The notes below the pieces were generated by a model. That model was not told the origin of the DNA and searched no databases. It saw only the letters and a list, made by a program, of their open reading frames with translations. A stretch of DNA of 64,000 bases. Origin: JANSWP01 sp041941305 (GTDB taxonomy: Bacteria > Bacteroidota > Bacteroidia > Chitinophagales > Saprospiraceae). Positions 8,794-17,405 of this stretch are shown here, piece by piece. The stretch's first letter is position 1; each line of letters starts with the position of its first letter. The stretch spans positions 124,001-188,000 of the forward strand of contig JBGTQJ010000009.1 of assembly GCA_041941305.1 (NCBI GenBank), given 5' to 3'. The position numbers were made by a program, and so were the translations under genes.

Positions 8794-8837
8794 AATAAAA
8801 CGAGGTTGTGTCTCGGAAGACACAACCTCGTTTTATT
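8794..8837. terminator. Bidirectional terminator, perfect 19-bp stem
   Basis: Two perfect 19-bp arms (8794-8812 and 8819-8837) flank a 6-nt loop. The arms end in AATAAAA / TTTTATT, giving U-rich tails in both directions. It lies 18 bp downstream of the peptide gene (minus strand) and upstream of the histidine-kinase promoter. Confidence 0.85.
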
Positions 8838-8855
8838 GTATGTTTTGGACGCAGA

Positions 8856-9050
8856 TTATTGATTAAGAATGCCACCACAGAAACTGTACCAGCGCTTCTT
8901 TTTAGTTTTTTGATCCTTTTCTTTCCCTCCAAGGATCGTATTCATTTCTTCTATCTGCAGCCTGTTAATGTCTTGTAAGTCGGCTAACTTTTGTTTTTTT
9001 ATAGTTTTTCCCATAGCAGACAATTTTTTTGTGAACATAGTGTTTCTCAT
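8856..9050 (-). CDS. Double-glycine-leader peptide precursor (candidate bacteriocin or signal peptide)
   Basis: 64 aa, basic. The segment KLADLQDINRLQIEEMNTIL followed by GG (residues 21-42) matches the double-glycine leader pattern used by C39 peptidase-ABC exporters and by Bacteroidota natural-product precursors (spaced hydrophobics, EEM, then I-x-GG). Cleavage would free about 22 residues, KEKDQKTKKKRWYSFCGGI plus LNQ, with one cysteine. It has its own -7 box and a strong terminator, and lies between the LytTR regulator and the TPR kinase, an arrangement seen in peptide-pheromone loci. No modifying enzyme or exporter is visible nearby. Start could also be at Met5 or Met13. The start-codon region is complementary to the 5' box of the three sRNAs. 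Confidence 0.65.
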   Translation of the reverse strand: MRNTMFTKKLSAMGKTIKKQKLADLQDINRLQIEEMNTILGGKEKDQKTKKKRWYSFCGGILNQ

Positions 9051-9097
9051 TTTTGATGTTTGATAATGGGATGAAAAGTGTAATTTTCTATCGGTTT

Positions 9098-9105
9098 CAA
9101 AGGTA
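9098..9105 (-). promoter_or_regulatory. -7 promoter box of the peptide gene
   Basis: TACCTTTG on the minus strand matches TAnnTTTG and predicts a leader of about 40 nt. The -33 region has only a weak T-rich match. The stretch 9106-9298 shows no gene or other clear signal. Confidence 0.45.
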
Positions 9106-9298
9106 CAAAATTAAGCATTACCTAAAAACTTAATTTCAAAAAAAAATAATTTATCATGTCACATTTTTTTATTTTTAATAAATAAATTTCATTGATGTGT
9201 AATGCTTTTTGTTCTAAGTGATTTAAAATCAATTGATTAATTCAACCTATGTGAAAGTACTCTGGAGGCAATTACGCATTAGGATAATCTTTATGTGA

Positions 9299-10105
9299 CT
9301 ATAATTCTTCCTGTAAACGCCTCATTTGCTCCATAAATGCTGGTCTTCGTCTTCTCGAAACCTCTATTTTTTTTCCATCATCCATGACTAAGTAACCTCC
9401 ATCTCCCTTAACAAATTTTCTCATAAAGTTTAGGTTGATAACATGGCGTTTGTGCACTCGATAGAAATTGATAGGGTGCAGCATCTCTTCATAAGCCTTG
9501 ATGGTTTTGGATGCTGTGATTCGCTCACCTCCACTCAAATAAATATGGGTGTAATTGTCTTCTGCTTCAAAACGGACGATGTCCCGGATATTCACAAAAT
9601 AGATGCCATCCAGAGCCGAAATGCTCATTTTCTCAAAGGAATTTGGGTTGTTGTAATGTTTGCTAAAGATTTCCAACCGCTTTTCCATTTTATTGTGCCT
9701 GTCCAATCTGATTCGCTTTACGGCCTGAATAAGTGCTTCAGGATCAATTGGCTTTACGATATAACCTATAGCGGCGTACTCACAAGCTTTGATTGCATAT
9801 TCATTGTGGGCTGTCACAAAAATGATTTCAAAATCAATTGGTCTGAGTTCTTCTAACATTTTGAAAACCAGTCCATCCGGTAGGTTGATGTCGAGGAAGG
9901 CTACATCTGGTTTCATATTAGGATCTTCAAAAAGCTCCAATCCTTCCTTAATGTTTAAAGCATCTCCAATTATCTCTACTTCATCACAGTGCTTTTTTAA
10001 TAGGTTTTTTAGATTATTCAGACCTTTTATTTCGTCTTCAACAATAATTGATTTGATCACGTCTTTCGTTTTTAGTGTTTCAATGCGTTTGCTTTCTAGA
10101 ATCAT
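9299..10105 (-). CDS. LytTR-family response regulator
   Basis: 268 aa. The receiver domain has the acidic pair in IVEDE (residues 24-25), the phosphoacceptor Asp72 in FLDINLPDG, the switch threonine in FVTAHN and the conserved lysine in VKPID. A linker leads to a C-terminal LytTR DNA-binding domain (about 160-265) with VRFEAEDNYTHIYL and YRVHKRHVINLNF. LytTR regulators bind direct repeats about two helical turns apart, matching the 21-bp repeats before the three sRNA genes downstream. The gene is separated from the TPR kinase by the peptide gene, all on the same strand. The first ATG is used; a shorter form cannot be excluded. Confidence 0.92.
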   Translation of the reverse strand: MILESKRIETLKTKDVIKSIIVEDEIKGLNNLKNLLKKHCDEVEIIGDALNIKEGLELFEDPNMKPDVAFLDINLPDGLVFKMLEELRPIDFEIIFVTAHNEYAIKACEYAAIGYIVKPIDPEALIQAVKRIRLDRHNKMEKRLEIFSKHYNNPNSFEKMSISALDGIYFVNIRDIVRFEAEDNYTHIYLSGGERITASKTIKAYEEMLHPINFYRVHKRHVINLNFMRKFVKGDGGYLVMDDGKKIEVSRRRRPAFMEQMRRLQEEL

Positions 10106-10146
10106 AAAAATATGAAAATTTGGCTTACAGGATGAGATCCAAACAG

Positions 10147-10244
10147 AAAAGACCTGTCAGATTGCCATAACTTTTCATTTATTTGAAGCGGTAATGAAGT
10201 TAAAATTTACTTCTGTTAGTTCTGGATAATCTGACAGGTCTTTT
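10147..10244. repeat. Short element with 17-bp perfect inverted ends
   Basis: AAAAGACCTGTCAGATT (10147-10163) is exactly inverted at 10228-10244, enclosing 64 bp. The core GACCTGTCAG resembles palindromic repeats that I recall from other Bacteroidota genomes. It could terminate the upstream minus-strand operon or be a small miniature inverted-repeat element. Confidence 0.6.
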
Positions 10245-10389
10245 TAATGCTGGAGGACCTTTTTACATCACCAAATATAGGGTTTTATTTCCATATATTT
10301 TTGCCATATAATTCAATAGATTACATTTTTTATTTTGCAATTTTTAAATGTATTATTATCAAAAATTTAAATATGAATATTAATGGCAA

Positions 10390-11193
10390 TTATGATTTTT
10401 TCTTTGCAATGGATAGCGCTTTTTCATATTTAATTTTGGGAAAGATATCTAGTTTCCCCCCCACAGTGGCATCAATAATCTGCCTGCCATCTTTTTTATA
10501 ATGGTAGTTGGCCATATGATAGGATACTTCAGAACCATCAATATCTGCCAATTGCCATTTCATCCCCTTAAAATAGTCTGGATGAAAATGGTTTTCATCG
10601 TCACCTTCATAAATTTGGGTTTCATGCGGTTTTCCTTGCTGTTTAAAACTGTGATCCACTCCAACCAGAAAGACTCTGGAGAATCCCATATAGTAAGCCA
10701 ATTGCATCGCAACATAAGTGACGGTATTGCCCTGGCAGATGGGTTGGGTGATATCATCATAAAAGCTCCAAACATTCAGCGTGTGTAAACGATGAATGGA
10801 AGGTTTGGGTGTTATGATGCCCTCCGCACCGCTATGGGAGAGGAAAACAGGACAATACATGTTTTCAAATTCTTCTTTGCATTGTTCAATTGCTAGGTGA
10901 TTTACACAAACCAGATAGCTTAAATTTAAATCCACTTTCTCAAACATCAGATAAATTTTGTTCAATCCAAAAGTGTGGTATTGAGCTAGTGGAGCCATAT
11001 CCATTTTGTTTAAAGATGGACCATTGCCAATAATAAAACAATCTTCTCCTTTGTGTATATCCTTGAATTGTCGAAGTCTTGGAGCATACTTATATTTCCA
11101 CTTGAAATAGGAACTAGCCTCTTTAAATTTATTAAACAATCCTTTCTTCTCAGCCAGATTTGCTGCATATAGCGCACCATGTGGTCGGCTCAT
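10390..11193 (-). CDS. DUF115/MptE-like protein, possible glycan-related transferase
   Basis: 267 aa. The motif CFIIGNGPSLNK (about residues 52-63) is typical of the DUF115 (6-hydroxymethylpterin diphosphokinase MptE-like) fold, and the later segments NTVTYVAMQLAYYMGF and VFLVGVDHSF agree. Bacterial members are often found in surface-glycan or flagellin-glycosylation clusters. It is the last gene of a probable three-gene minus-strand operon with an SDR (22 bp upstream) and a 2-hydroxyacid dehydrogenase. A role in synthesis or transfer of an unusual sugar is inference. Confidence 0.75.
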   Translation of the reverse strand: MSRPHGALYAANLAEKKGLFNKFKEASSYFKWKYKYAPRLRQFKDIHKGEDCFIIGNGPSLNKMDMAPLAQYHTFGLNKIYLMFEKVDLNLSYLVCVNHLAIEQCKEEFENMYCPVFLSHSGAEGIITPKPSIHRLHTLNVWSFYDDITQPICQGNTVTYVAMQLAYYMGFSRVFLVGVDHSFKQQGKPHETQIYEGDDENHFHPDYFKGMKWQLADIDGSEVSYHMANYHYKKDGRQIIDATVGGKLDIFPKIKYEKALSIAKKKS

Positions 11194-11215
11194 AATTAAT
11201 ATTTACAATTTTGTT

Positions 11216-11953
11216 TTAAAGATCTTTAAGGACAGCGCTAATCCCTCCATCCAAATGCAAATTAGCTCCGTGAATAAATCCAGTATTTTCAGAAGCTAAA
11301 AACAAGGCCATTTTTGCAACATCTACTGGGTAACCGATTCTTTGAACCGGGTGTATTTTTCGAAGTTCATCAAGTGCGTTTTCGTCTCCGTCAAAGCCTG
11401 CTTTTAGCATCTCGGTTTCAATTGCGGCAGGACTAATGGCATTGACTCTTACTTTTCCTTCTAAATCCACGGCCATCGCTTTCGTCAATCCAATTAAGGC
11501 AGATTTGGAGCTTGCATAACTTACAAATTTAGGTTTGGTCAATTGTTGATGAATACTTCCTATATTAATAATGCAACCTTGAGTCTCTTCTAAACGACTT
11601 AAGAATAACTTGCTCAATACCATTGGTCCGGTTAAATTCACATCCAGGCTCTCTTGCCAATCTTCTAATTTTATATTTCCCAAATGATCCAATTTTTGAA
11701 CCGCCGCATTGTTTATTAGGACATCTAATCTTGGAATAACCTGATCAAAAATGGTGGAGAATCGAATGCGATAATTCACATCTTTAACAAATTCCAGTAT
11801 ATCAAACCGAATAAAACGATTGATAAATCCTTTGTATTGGGTGTCTTCCTGCTTATCAAGGCCATAAACATAATAACCAGCATCGTGAAATCCCTGGGCA
11901 AGAGCAGAACCTATGCCCCCCAATACTCCGGTTATTAAAACATTTTTTTGCAT
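11216..11953 (-). CDS. SDR-family NAD(P)-dependent oxidoreductase
   Basis: 245 aa, standard classical SDR length. It has the nucleotide-binding motif TGVLGGIG (residues 8-15), NNAA, the catalytic serine in INIGSIHQ, the YxxxK motif in YASSK, and a C-terminal DGG. Substrate cannot be read from sequence. It lies between the DUF115 and 2-hydroxyacid dehydrogenase genes, suggesting a shared small-metabolite or sugar pathway. Confidence 0.9.
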   Translation of the reverse strand: MQKNVLITGVLGGIGSALAQGFHDAGYYVYGLDKQEDTQYKGFINRFIRFDILEFVKDVNYRIRFSTIFDQVIPRLDVLINNAAVQKLDHLGNIKLEDWQESLDVNLTGPMVLSKLFLSRLEETQGCIINIGSIHQQLTKPKFVSYASSKSALIGLTKAMAVDLEGKVRVNAISPAAIETEMLKAGFDGDENALDELRKIHPVQRIGYPVDVAKMALFLASENTGFIHGANLHLDGGISAVLKDL

Positions 11954-12006
11954 GTTAACGTGTGTTTGAAAAGACTGTGATTCAGGTCAAAGAAATAAAA
12001 GAACAC

Positions 12007-12942
12007 CTAGTTAATGCCCAAAAAATTAAAGAGCTTGGCAATTGCCTCATGACTTGCTCTCCTTACTCCATCGATTGTATTGGAACCATTGTGAGTGCCA
12101 AAGATACATTTTTCATAATTGCGCAATAGGGAATCTTCAGGCAGGGGCTCAACTTCAAAAACATCTAAAGCAGCGGAATGAATTTTGCCTGAATGAAGTC
12201 CCTTGAGCAGTGCATTTTCATCAATAACCGGACCTCTTGAAACATTAACTATTCTAACGCCTGATTTCATATTTGAAATGCTTTCTGAATTGATCATATG
12301 CCTCGTTTGGGGAGTCAATGCACAGGTAGAAACTACAAAATCAGCATCTTCCAATTTTTCCGGAAAAGTCAAAAATTGATACTTAGCTAAGTCTTCTTCT
12401 GTTTTGGTAGCAAAAGGATCATATACATTGATATTTAAATCAAATGCATGTAACCTTTTTGCAGTGGCCTTCCCAATGTCACCAAATCCAATAAGCGCAA
12501 CCGTTTTTTGTGCTAGAGAAATTCCAGCTGGTTTGAGCCATTCACCCTTTTTAACGCCATTATGAATCAAATAGGTTTGACGGGCTAGTCCAATTACATA
12601 ATTAACAGCTATCCCTGCTACTTCAGCCCCAAACATATTTGGGGTATTTATGATGGGTATACCTAGTTTTTCACAAGCTTTAAAGTCTACATTATCGACG
12701 CCAACCCCCCATTTCACAGCTGCTTTTAGGTTTCCGGCTTTTCCGGCAGAAAATACCCTTTCCGTGGCGGGATCATCACCAATAATCCACCCATCCATTT
12801 GAGGTAATAATACAACTAGCTCTTCTTCAGACAGGATCTGAACTACATTGGGGGTAACCAATTCAATGCCTTTTTCTTCGAAAATTGGACGAAATTCATC
12901 TATTTGTTTAAGCATTGGAGGACAAGTGACGAGTACCTTCAT
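12007..12942 (-). CDS. D-isomer-specific 2-hydroxyacid dehydrogenase (phosphoglycerate dehydrogenase-like)
   Basis: 311 aa. The NAD-binding motif ALIGFGDIG (GxGxxG) lies around residue 150. The catalytic arginine is in NVSRGPVID and the acid/histidine pair in DVFEVEPLP and FGTHNGSNT. Size and motifs fit the catalytic and cofactor domains without an ACT domain, so classical serine synthesis is not certain. It is first in the minus-strand trio. The 258 bp upstream to the divergent channel gene show no obvious regulatory structure. Confidence 0.88.
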   Translation of the reverse strand: MKVLVTCPPMLKQIDEFRPIFEEKGIELVTPNVVQILSEEELVVLLPQMDGWIIGDDPATERVFSAGKAGNLKAAVKWGVGVDNVDFKACEKLGIPIINTPNMFGAEVAGIAVNYVIGLARQTYLIHNGVKKGEWLKPAGISLAQKTVALIGFGDIGKATAKRLHAFDLNINVYDPFATKTEEDLAKYQFLTFPEKLEDADFVVSTCALTPQTRHMINSESISNMKSGVRIVNVSRGPVIDENALLKGLHSGKIHSAALDVFEVEPLPEDSLLRNYEKCIFGTHNGSNTIDGVRRASHEAIAKLFNFLGIN

Positions 12943-13200
12943 ATTATTTTAAATTCAAGGGCAAGTTCCTGCTCAAGTAATCCTACAAGAATGATTTACA
13001 AACTTGAACTAGGTTCTTGATCACGAACTTTCGATGGGTTCTTTTTTGAAGGGCGCAAAGTTGCTGGATTATTTTCATAATTTTGAATTTTATTTGGAAT
13101 CAATTTTTAAAAGATTATTTCAAAAGGATATACGAAAAAATAGCCGAGTAACTGACTTTTAAAGAGATACCACTTAGTTTATTTGAATAACTAAAATGTT

Positions 13201-14061
13201 TTGCAACAGAAAAAGAAAACGGAAAAGCAGGTGTTCAAAAGAAATAGGTTTAAAGAACACTTGCATGAAATAATTTTCGAGGCGGATACTCCAATGGGTA
13301 AGTTATTTGATGAAATACTCATTGCTGCGATTATTGCGAGTGTATTGGTTGTAATGCTAGAAAGTGTGGTGCACTATGAAACCATTTTTGGAGAGCTTTT
13401 TTATATTTTGGAATGGATTTTCACGATCATTTTTACAATTGAATATGTTTTCCGGCTCTATGTGGTTTATCGACCAATTAAATATGCCACTAGTTTTTTT
13501 GGGATAATTGACCTCTTATCTATTCTACCAACCTATGTCAGCATTTTTATTACCGGGGCTCAATCCTTATTGGTTATTCGTATACTTCGATTGTTGAGGA
13601 TTTTCCGAATTTTTAAACTGGCTCATTATTTAGACGGGAGCCAGATAATTATTAATGCGCTTAAATCGAGCAGAGCAAAAATTACAGTTTTTTTGTCCTT
13701 TATTTTGGTAATGGTCACTATCATAGGGGCAATAATGTATCTGGTAGAGGGAGGACAGGAAAATTCAGATTTTACAAGTATACCAAGAAGTATATATTGG
13801 GCCATTGTGACATTGACAACAGTAGGATATGGAGACATTACACCCGTCACGGAGTTTGGACAGTTCCTATCTGCTATTGTTATGATATTAGGTTATTCTG
13901 TAATTGCGGTTCCAACCGGGATTGTCTCAGCTGAAATGGCCAGACCATTAAAAAAGACCAATACTCAATGCTGCCGATTTTGTGGCAAGGAAGGACATGA
14001 TGACGATGCTTTGCACTGCAAATATTGTGGAGAATTGATAAATGAGGAGGGAAATCTTTGA
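13201..14061 (+). CDS. Voltage-gated-like potassium channel with C-terminal zinc ribbon
   Basis: 286 aa. Six membrane segments are predicted. S4 carries regularly spaced arginines in RILRLLRIFRIFK, the pore loop has the K+ selectivity filter TVGYGD, and S6 follows. The cytosolic tail holds two CxxC pairs (CRFCGKEG and CKYCGE), a zinc-ribbon-like module seen in some bacterial channels. The start is TTG at 13201; the first in-frame ATG lies inside the first helix region. Role: K+ flux or membrane-potential control in the inner membrane. Confidence 0.9.
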   Translation: MQQKKKTEKQVFKRNRFKEHLHEIIFEADTPMGKLFDEILIAAIIASVLVVMLESVVHYETIFGELFYILEWIFTIIFTIEYVFRLYVVYRPIKYATSFFGIIDLLSILPTYVSIFITGAQSLLVIRILRLLRIFRIFKLAHYLDGSQIIINALKSSRAKITVFLSFILVMVTIIGAIMYLVEGGQENSDFTSIPRSIYWAIVTLTTVGYGDITPVTEFGQFLSAIVMILGYSVIAVPTGIVSAEMARPLKKTNTQCCRFCGKEGHDDDALHCKYCGELINEEGNL

Positions 14062-14132
14062 TGATTTTCAATAGACTTTTGCAAATGTCCGATTTTGGAA
14101 TCGATTATTATTTTCACATAAATTCATAAAAA

Positions 14133-15401
14133 ATGAAATATTCCAACTTTATTTTCTTGCTTTTGACAATTGGAATGCTTGCTTGTACTTCCGAAGAACC
14201 TACTTCAAATTCCCTAGATCCGGAAAATTTAGAAAAAACGCTTTTAGAAAAACTAATTACTGCTGAGGATGGAGAAAAAATTGCACTACCTGAAGGTACT
14301 TTTTCTTTCAAAAGACCCTTGTCACTGAATGGGAAAAAAGACATCACCATCGAAGGAGCAGGCATGAAAAAAACGGTGCTTTCTTTTAAAGATCAAATTG
14401 AAGGAGCAGAGGGTATGATTGTCAAGAATGTAGAGGGTTTGACTTTGAAAGGTTTCTCTGTAAGTGATACCAAAGGAGATGCAATCAAAGTTCAGGGTTG
14501 TAAAAACGTAACAATGGTAGATCTGGAAACTACCTGGACAGGAGGTGCTCTTGAAACCAATGGTGGGTATGGATTGTATCCAGTAAGTTGTACAAATATA
14601 TTAATGGAGAAATGTGAAGCTTCCTACGCCAGTGATGCTGGAATTTATGTTGGCCAATCAACCAATATCGTCGTTAGAGACAATTATGCACATCACAATG
14701 TTGCTGGAATTGAAATTGAAAATTCTATCAATGGGACGGTTTACAACAATACGGCTAAGGAAAATTCTGGTGGTTTACTAATCTTTGATATGCCTGATTT
14801 GCCACAAGCAAATGGAGCTAAGATCAAAGTTTTTGACAACCATATCGAAAATAATAATCATGATAATTTCGCTCCGCAAGGGACAGTGGTCGCTACCTTG
14901 CCACCAGGCTCTGGAATTACCGTTATGGCACATACAGAAATTGAAGTTTACAACAACGTCATCAAAAATCACAAGACCGTGGGTTTGGGGATTTTGAGTT
15001 GGTTGTTTACCGCCCGTCCATTTGAGTCAGAAAACTATGACCCATTTTGCTCTGCTATCAGCATCCATGATAACAAATTCATAGAAAATAAAGGAGAGAC
15101 GGATCAAAGCACAGATTTTGGTAAATTGATTACTGCATTGACCCAGGGACAAACTGTAGATATTGTTATGGATGGAATTTATCACCCTGGTAGCGTCAAT
15201 GCTGAAGGAATCCCAAGTGGAGAAAAAGGAATTTGTCTGTCCAATAATGGAGCTGTTAGTTTTCTAAACTTTAATGCTGGAAAGGGAAGTGAGATAGAAG
15301 AGATGGCCCAAAATATGGATATTGATATGTCTCTTTTTGATTGTAGTCTACAAGAATTTGATGTGACGGGTCATGATGCCTGGTTGGCTAGCAAAGATTG
15401 A
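14133..15401 (+). CDS. Lipoprotein with right-handed parallel beta-helix (TIGR03805-like)
   Basis: 422 aa. A lipoprotein signal ends in the lipobox GMLAC (Cys18). The rest is a right-handed parallel beta-helix with repeated NxxxxxN turns (such as VRDNYAHHNVAGIEIENS) and cysteine-containing coils. This family is usually encoded beside an SO2930-type diheme cytochrome, as here. It is probably attached to the outer membrane or periplasmic face. Substrate and function are unknown. Confidence 0.85.
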   Translation: MKYSNFIFLLLTIGMLACTSEEPTSNSLDPENLEKTLLEKLITAEDGEKIALPEGTFSFKRPLSLNGKKDITIEGAGMKKTVLSFKDQIEGAEGMIVKNVEGLTLKGFSVSDTKGDAIKVQGCKNVTMVDLETTWTGGALETNGGYGLYPVSCTNILMEKCEASYASDAGIYVGQSTNIVVRDNYAHHNVAGIEIENSINGTVYNNTAKENSGGLLIFDMPDLPQANGAKIKVFDNHIENNNHDNFAPQGTVVATLPPGSGITVMAHTEIEVYNNVIKNHKTVGLGILSWLFTARPFESENYDPFCSAISIHDNKFIENKGETDQSTDFGKLITALTQGQTVDIVMDGIYHPGSVNAEGIPSGEKGICLSNNGAVSFLNFNAGKGSEIEEMAQNMDIDMSLFDCSLQEFDVTGHDAWLASKD

Positions 15402-15511
15402 TAAACATAATTGAATTATCATTCAGTAGTTGCGTCCTCAATTGTCAAAGAGCAGGAGTGATTGGTTCTATCAGTTTAATTTTGGTTAAAAACAGTTTAA
15501 ATTAGAAATAG

Positions 15512-15535
15512 TCGGAGTCCTCTCCGAGAGACTCC
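15512..15535. repeat. Short GC-rich palindrome
   Basis: CGGAGTC and GACTCCG form a 7-bp stem around a 10-nt loop in an AT-rich gap between the beta-helix and cytochrome genes. Just before it, GGAGTGATTGGTTCTA (15452-15467) resembles the ends of the element at 40244-40425. No clear terminator T-tract follows. Confidence 0.45.
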
Positions 15536-15620
15536 GCCAATTACAGTTGATGCGCTCTATACGCGACAAATTGAATTGCGCCCGTAAAAAGGGGATGCTT
15601 CTTTTTTATTTTATTCATTG

Positions 15621-16682
15621 ATGAAAAATATGCGCCTTTTATACTTTTTCCTCTTGTTTGTCTTCTTATTATTTGCTTTTGAAAATTGTAAAAATGCATC
15701 CTCCACTCAAATAATAATTCCACAGCAACCTTTTCAAAAGCTATCCAACTACCATTTCTTTAAAGGTGATTTAAAAGAGCTGATTCCCAATGAGAGGGTA
15801 TTGCCCTATGATTTAAATACGTCACTTTTTTCAGATTATGCACATAAAGCAAGGTTTGTCTGGATGCCGGAAGGTGTAGTAGCAATTCCGGATTCCATGG
15901 GAAAATTGCAATTTCAGCCTGGCTCAGTTTTGATCAAAAACTTCTTTTACTTAAATGATGAAAGAGATATTGCCAAAGGACGAAGAATCATTGAAACTAG
16001 ACTCTTGGTTCTAATGGAAGATGGTTGGGATGCACTGACATATATTTGGAATAAAGAACAAACCGATGCAACATTAGATATCGTAGGTGATATTTTTGAT
16101 GTTAAATGGATAGATAAGAATGGTCAAAGTATAGAAGCGAATTATATTGTGCCCAATAAAAACCAGTGTAAAGGCTGTCACGAATTTGACGGAAAGTTGG
16201 TACCGTTGGGACCCAAGGCCCCCAACTTATCCAAAAAGTATGTTTATGATACTGGTGAGCAAAATCAAATTAACAAATGGAGGGAAATGGGCTATTATGC
16301 AAATGATGGAACCATGCAATCTTTTTCCATCTTTCCAAAATGGGATGACCCGAATGCCGATTTGCACCATAGAGCAATGGCTTATTTGGATGTAAATTGT
16401 GGAAATTGCCACAACCCTAAAGGACCCGCTAATACATCTGGGCTGACCTTAACCTTTAATCAGGAACTGGATATGGAATTGGGGATTTATAAAGCACCGG
16501 TTGCAACTGGCAAGGGTTCTGGAGGTCATTTGTACAATATTGTTCCTGGTCAACCCGAAAAATCCATTATGGTATATCGGATGGAGTCAACGGACCCTGG
16601 TGCAATGATGCCAGAATTGGGCAGGCGTTTGGTTCATCGAGAAGGAGTAGATTTAATTGCAGAGTGGATAGAAAAAATGTGA
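15621..16682 (+). CDS. SO2930-family diheme c-type cytochrome lipoprotein
   Basis: About 353 aa. A signal peptide or lipobox ends at FENC. Two haem-binding motifs, CKGCH (about residue 183) and CGNCH (about 260), identify a diheme c-type cytochrome. The segment from LPYDLNTSLFSDYA to KARFVWMPEG is typical of the SO2930/TIGR03806 family, whose partner is the beta-helix protein just upstream. It likely transfers electrons in the periplasm or at the outer membrane. The ATG at 15621 was chosen over an upstream TTG. Confidence 0.88.
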   Translation: MKNMRLLYFFLLFVFLLFAFENCKNASSTQIIIPQQPFQKLSNYHFFKGDLKELIPNERVLPYDLNTSLFSDYAHKARFVWMPEGVVAIPDSMGKLQFQPGSVLIKNFFYLNDERDIAKGRRIIETRLLVLMEDGWDALTYIWNKEQTDATLDIVGDIFDVKWIDKNGQSIEANYIVPNKNQCKGCHEFDGKLVPLGPKAPNLSKKYVYDTGEQNQINKWREMGYYANDGTMQSFSIFPKWDDPNADLHHRAMAYLDVNCGNCHNPKGPANTSGLTLTFNQELDMELGIYKAPVATGKGSGGHLYNIVPGQPEKSIMVYRMESTDPGAMMPELGRRLVHREGVDLIAEWIEKM

Positions 16683-16790
16683 GAGAGGAGCAGATAGTTT
16701 GATCTTGGATATTTAAGATGGGAATTTTGGTTTTGATGTAATTGTGAGATATGATTTGTTAGAGGGAGATTCTTTGAGGTGGAGGTAATT

Positions 16791-17264
16791 TCATTCTGGT
16801 ATAGCGTTTTGTGTTTCAAAGTGCTTCTTCAAATTCCACAAAAGTTTATAATGTGCTTTTTTTGCTTCTCTCGTTACATAGGAGGAGAGCATATAAGGAG
16901 CTTGAATGACTACCTCTTCTTTTACAATCGCTCCAGCTTCTGTTCTTTCAATAGAAAATCGAATTTTCATTTTTATATTTGGTAAACTCCTTACCTCGAA
17001 TGTACAACTGGCATTTTTTTCTTCCAGTATTCTTTTTGTGTCCAGCTTGGTTTTTGAAAAGAAAACTCCCAATAGCCTTACCTGATCTATCACTTCAAAT
17101 TCAGTCACTTCCTGCCCTTTTTCATTTTCATATCGTCTTTTTTCAGTCACTTTTTCCATATAGGGATGTATCAATGGGTGATTGTTTAAATCATAAAAGA
17201 ATTTAAATATTTCATGAGCATTAAAGTTTATTGAAATGCTTTGATTGAACTCGGTAGTTTTCAT
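16791..17264 (-). CDS. SRPBCC-family protein (START-like lipid or ligand-binding fold)
   Basis: About 157 aa from the internal ATG, opening MKTTEFNQSISINFNAHEIF; a 17-residue upstream extension is open but looks non-coding. The beta-strand-rich pattern with a helical end (LLWNLKKHFE) and the phrase AHEIFKFFYDLNNHPLIHPY fit the SRPBCC/polyketide-cyclase superfamily, which binds hydrophobic ligands. It stands alone between convergent neighbours. Ligand unknown. Confidence 0.75.
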   Translation of the reverse strand: MKTTEFNQSISINFNAHEIFKFFYDLNNHPLIHPYMEKVTEKRRYENEKGQEVTEFEVIDQVRLLGVFFSKTKLDTKRILEEKNASCTFEVRSLPNIKMKIRFSIERTEAGAIVKEEVVIQAPYMLSSYVTREAKKAHYKLLWNLKKHFETQNAIPE

Positions 17265-17405
17265 GAATCCCGTTTTTTCCCAAAGTACTGGTTTTAGCCT
17301 TGCTTTTTTATGCAATTTAGAAGATTTGATGTACTATCGCTTGATGATGGAGCCTATGGGTATCTAAGTAATCTCAAAATCTATTGATAAACAAAATTGA
17401 AAACC

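Noticed and set aside
8693..8932. A minus-strand 79-codon frame overlapping the GG-peptide gene
   Set aside because: It runs through the perfect 19-bp terminator hairpin and has no family features; the peptide frame with its leader pattern explains the region better.
9106..9150. Possible 21-bp phased LytTR half-sites upstream of the GG-peptide promoter
   Set aside because: At the 36-nt distance from the -7 box the sequence is an A-run without AAYGGT-like sites; only an isolated ATTACC is present.
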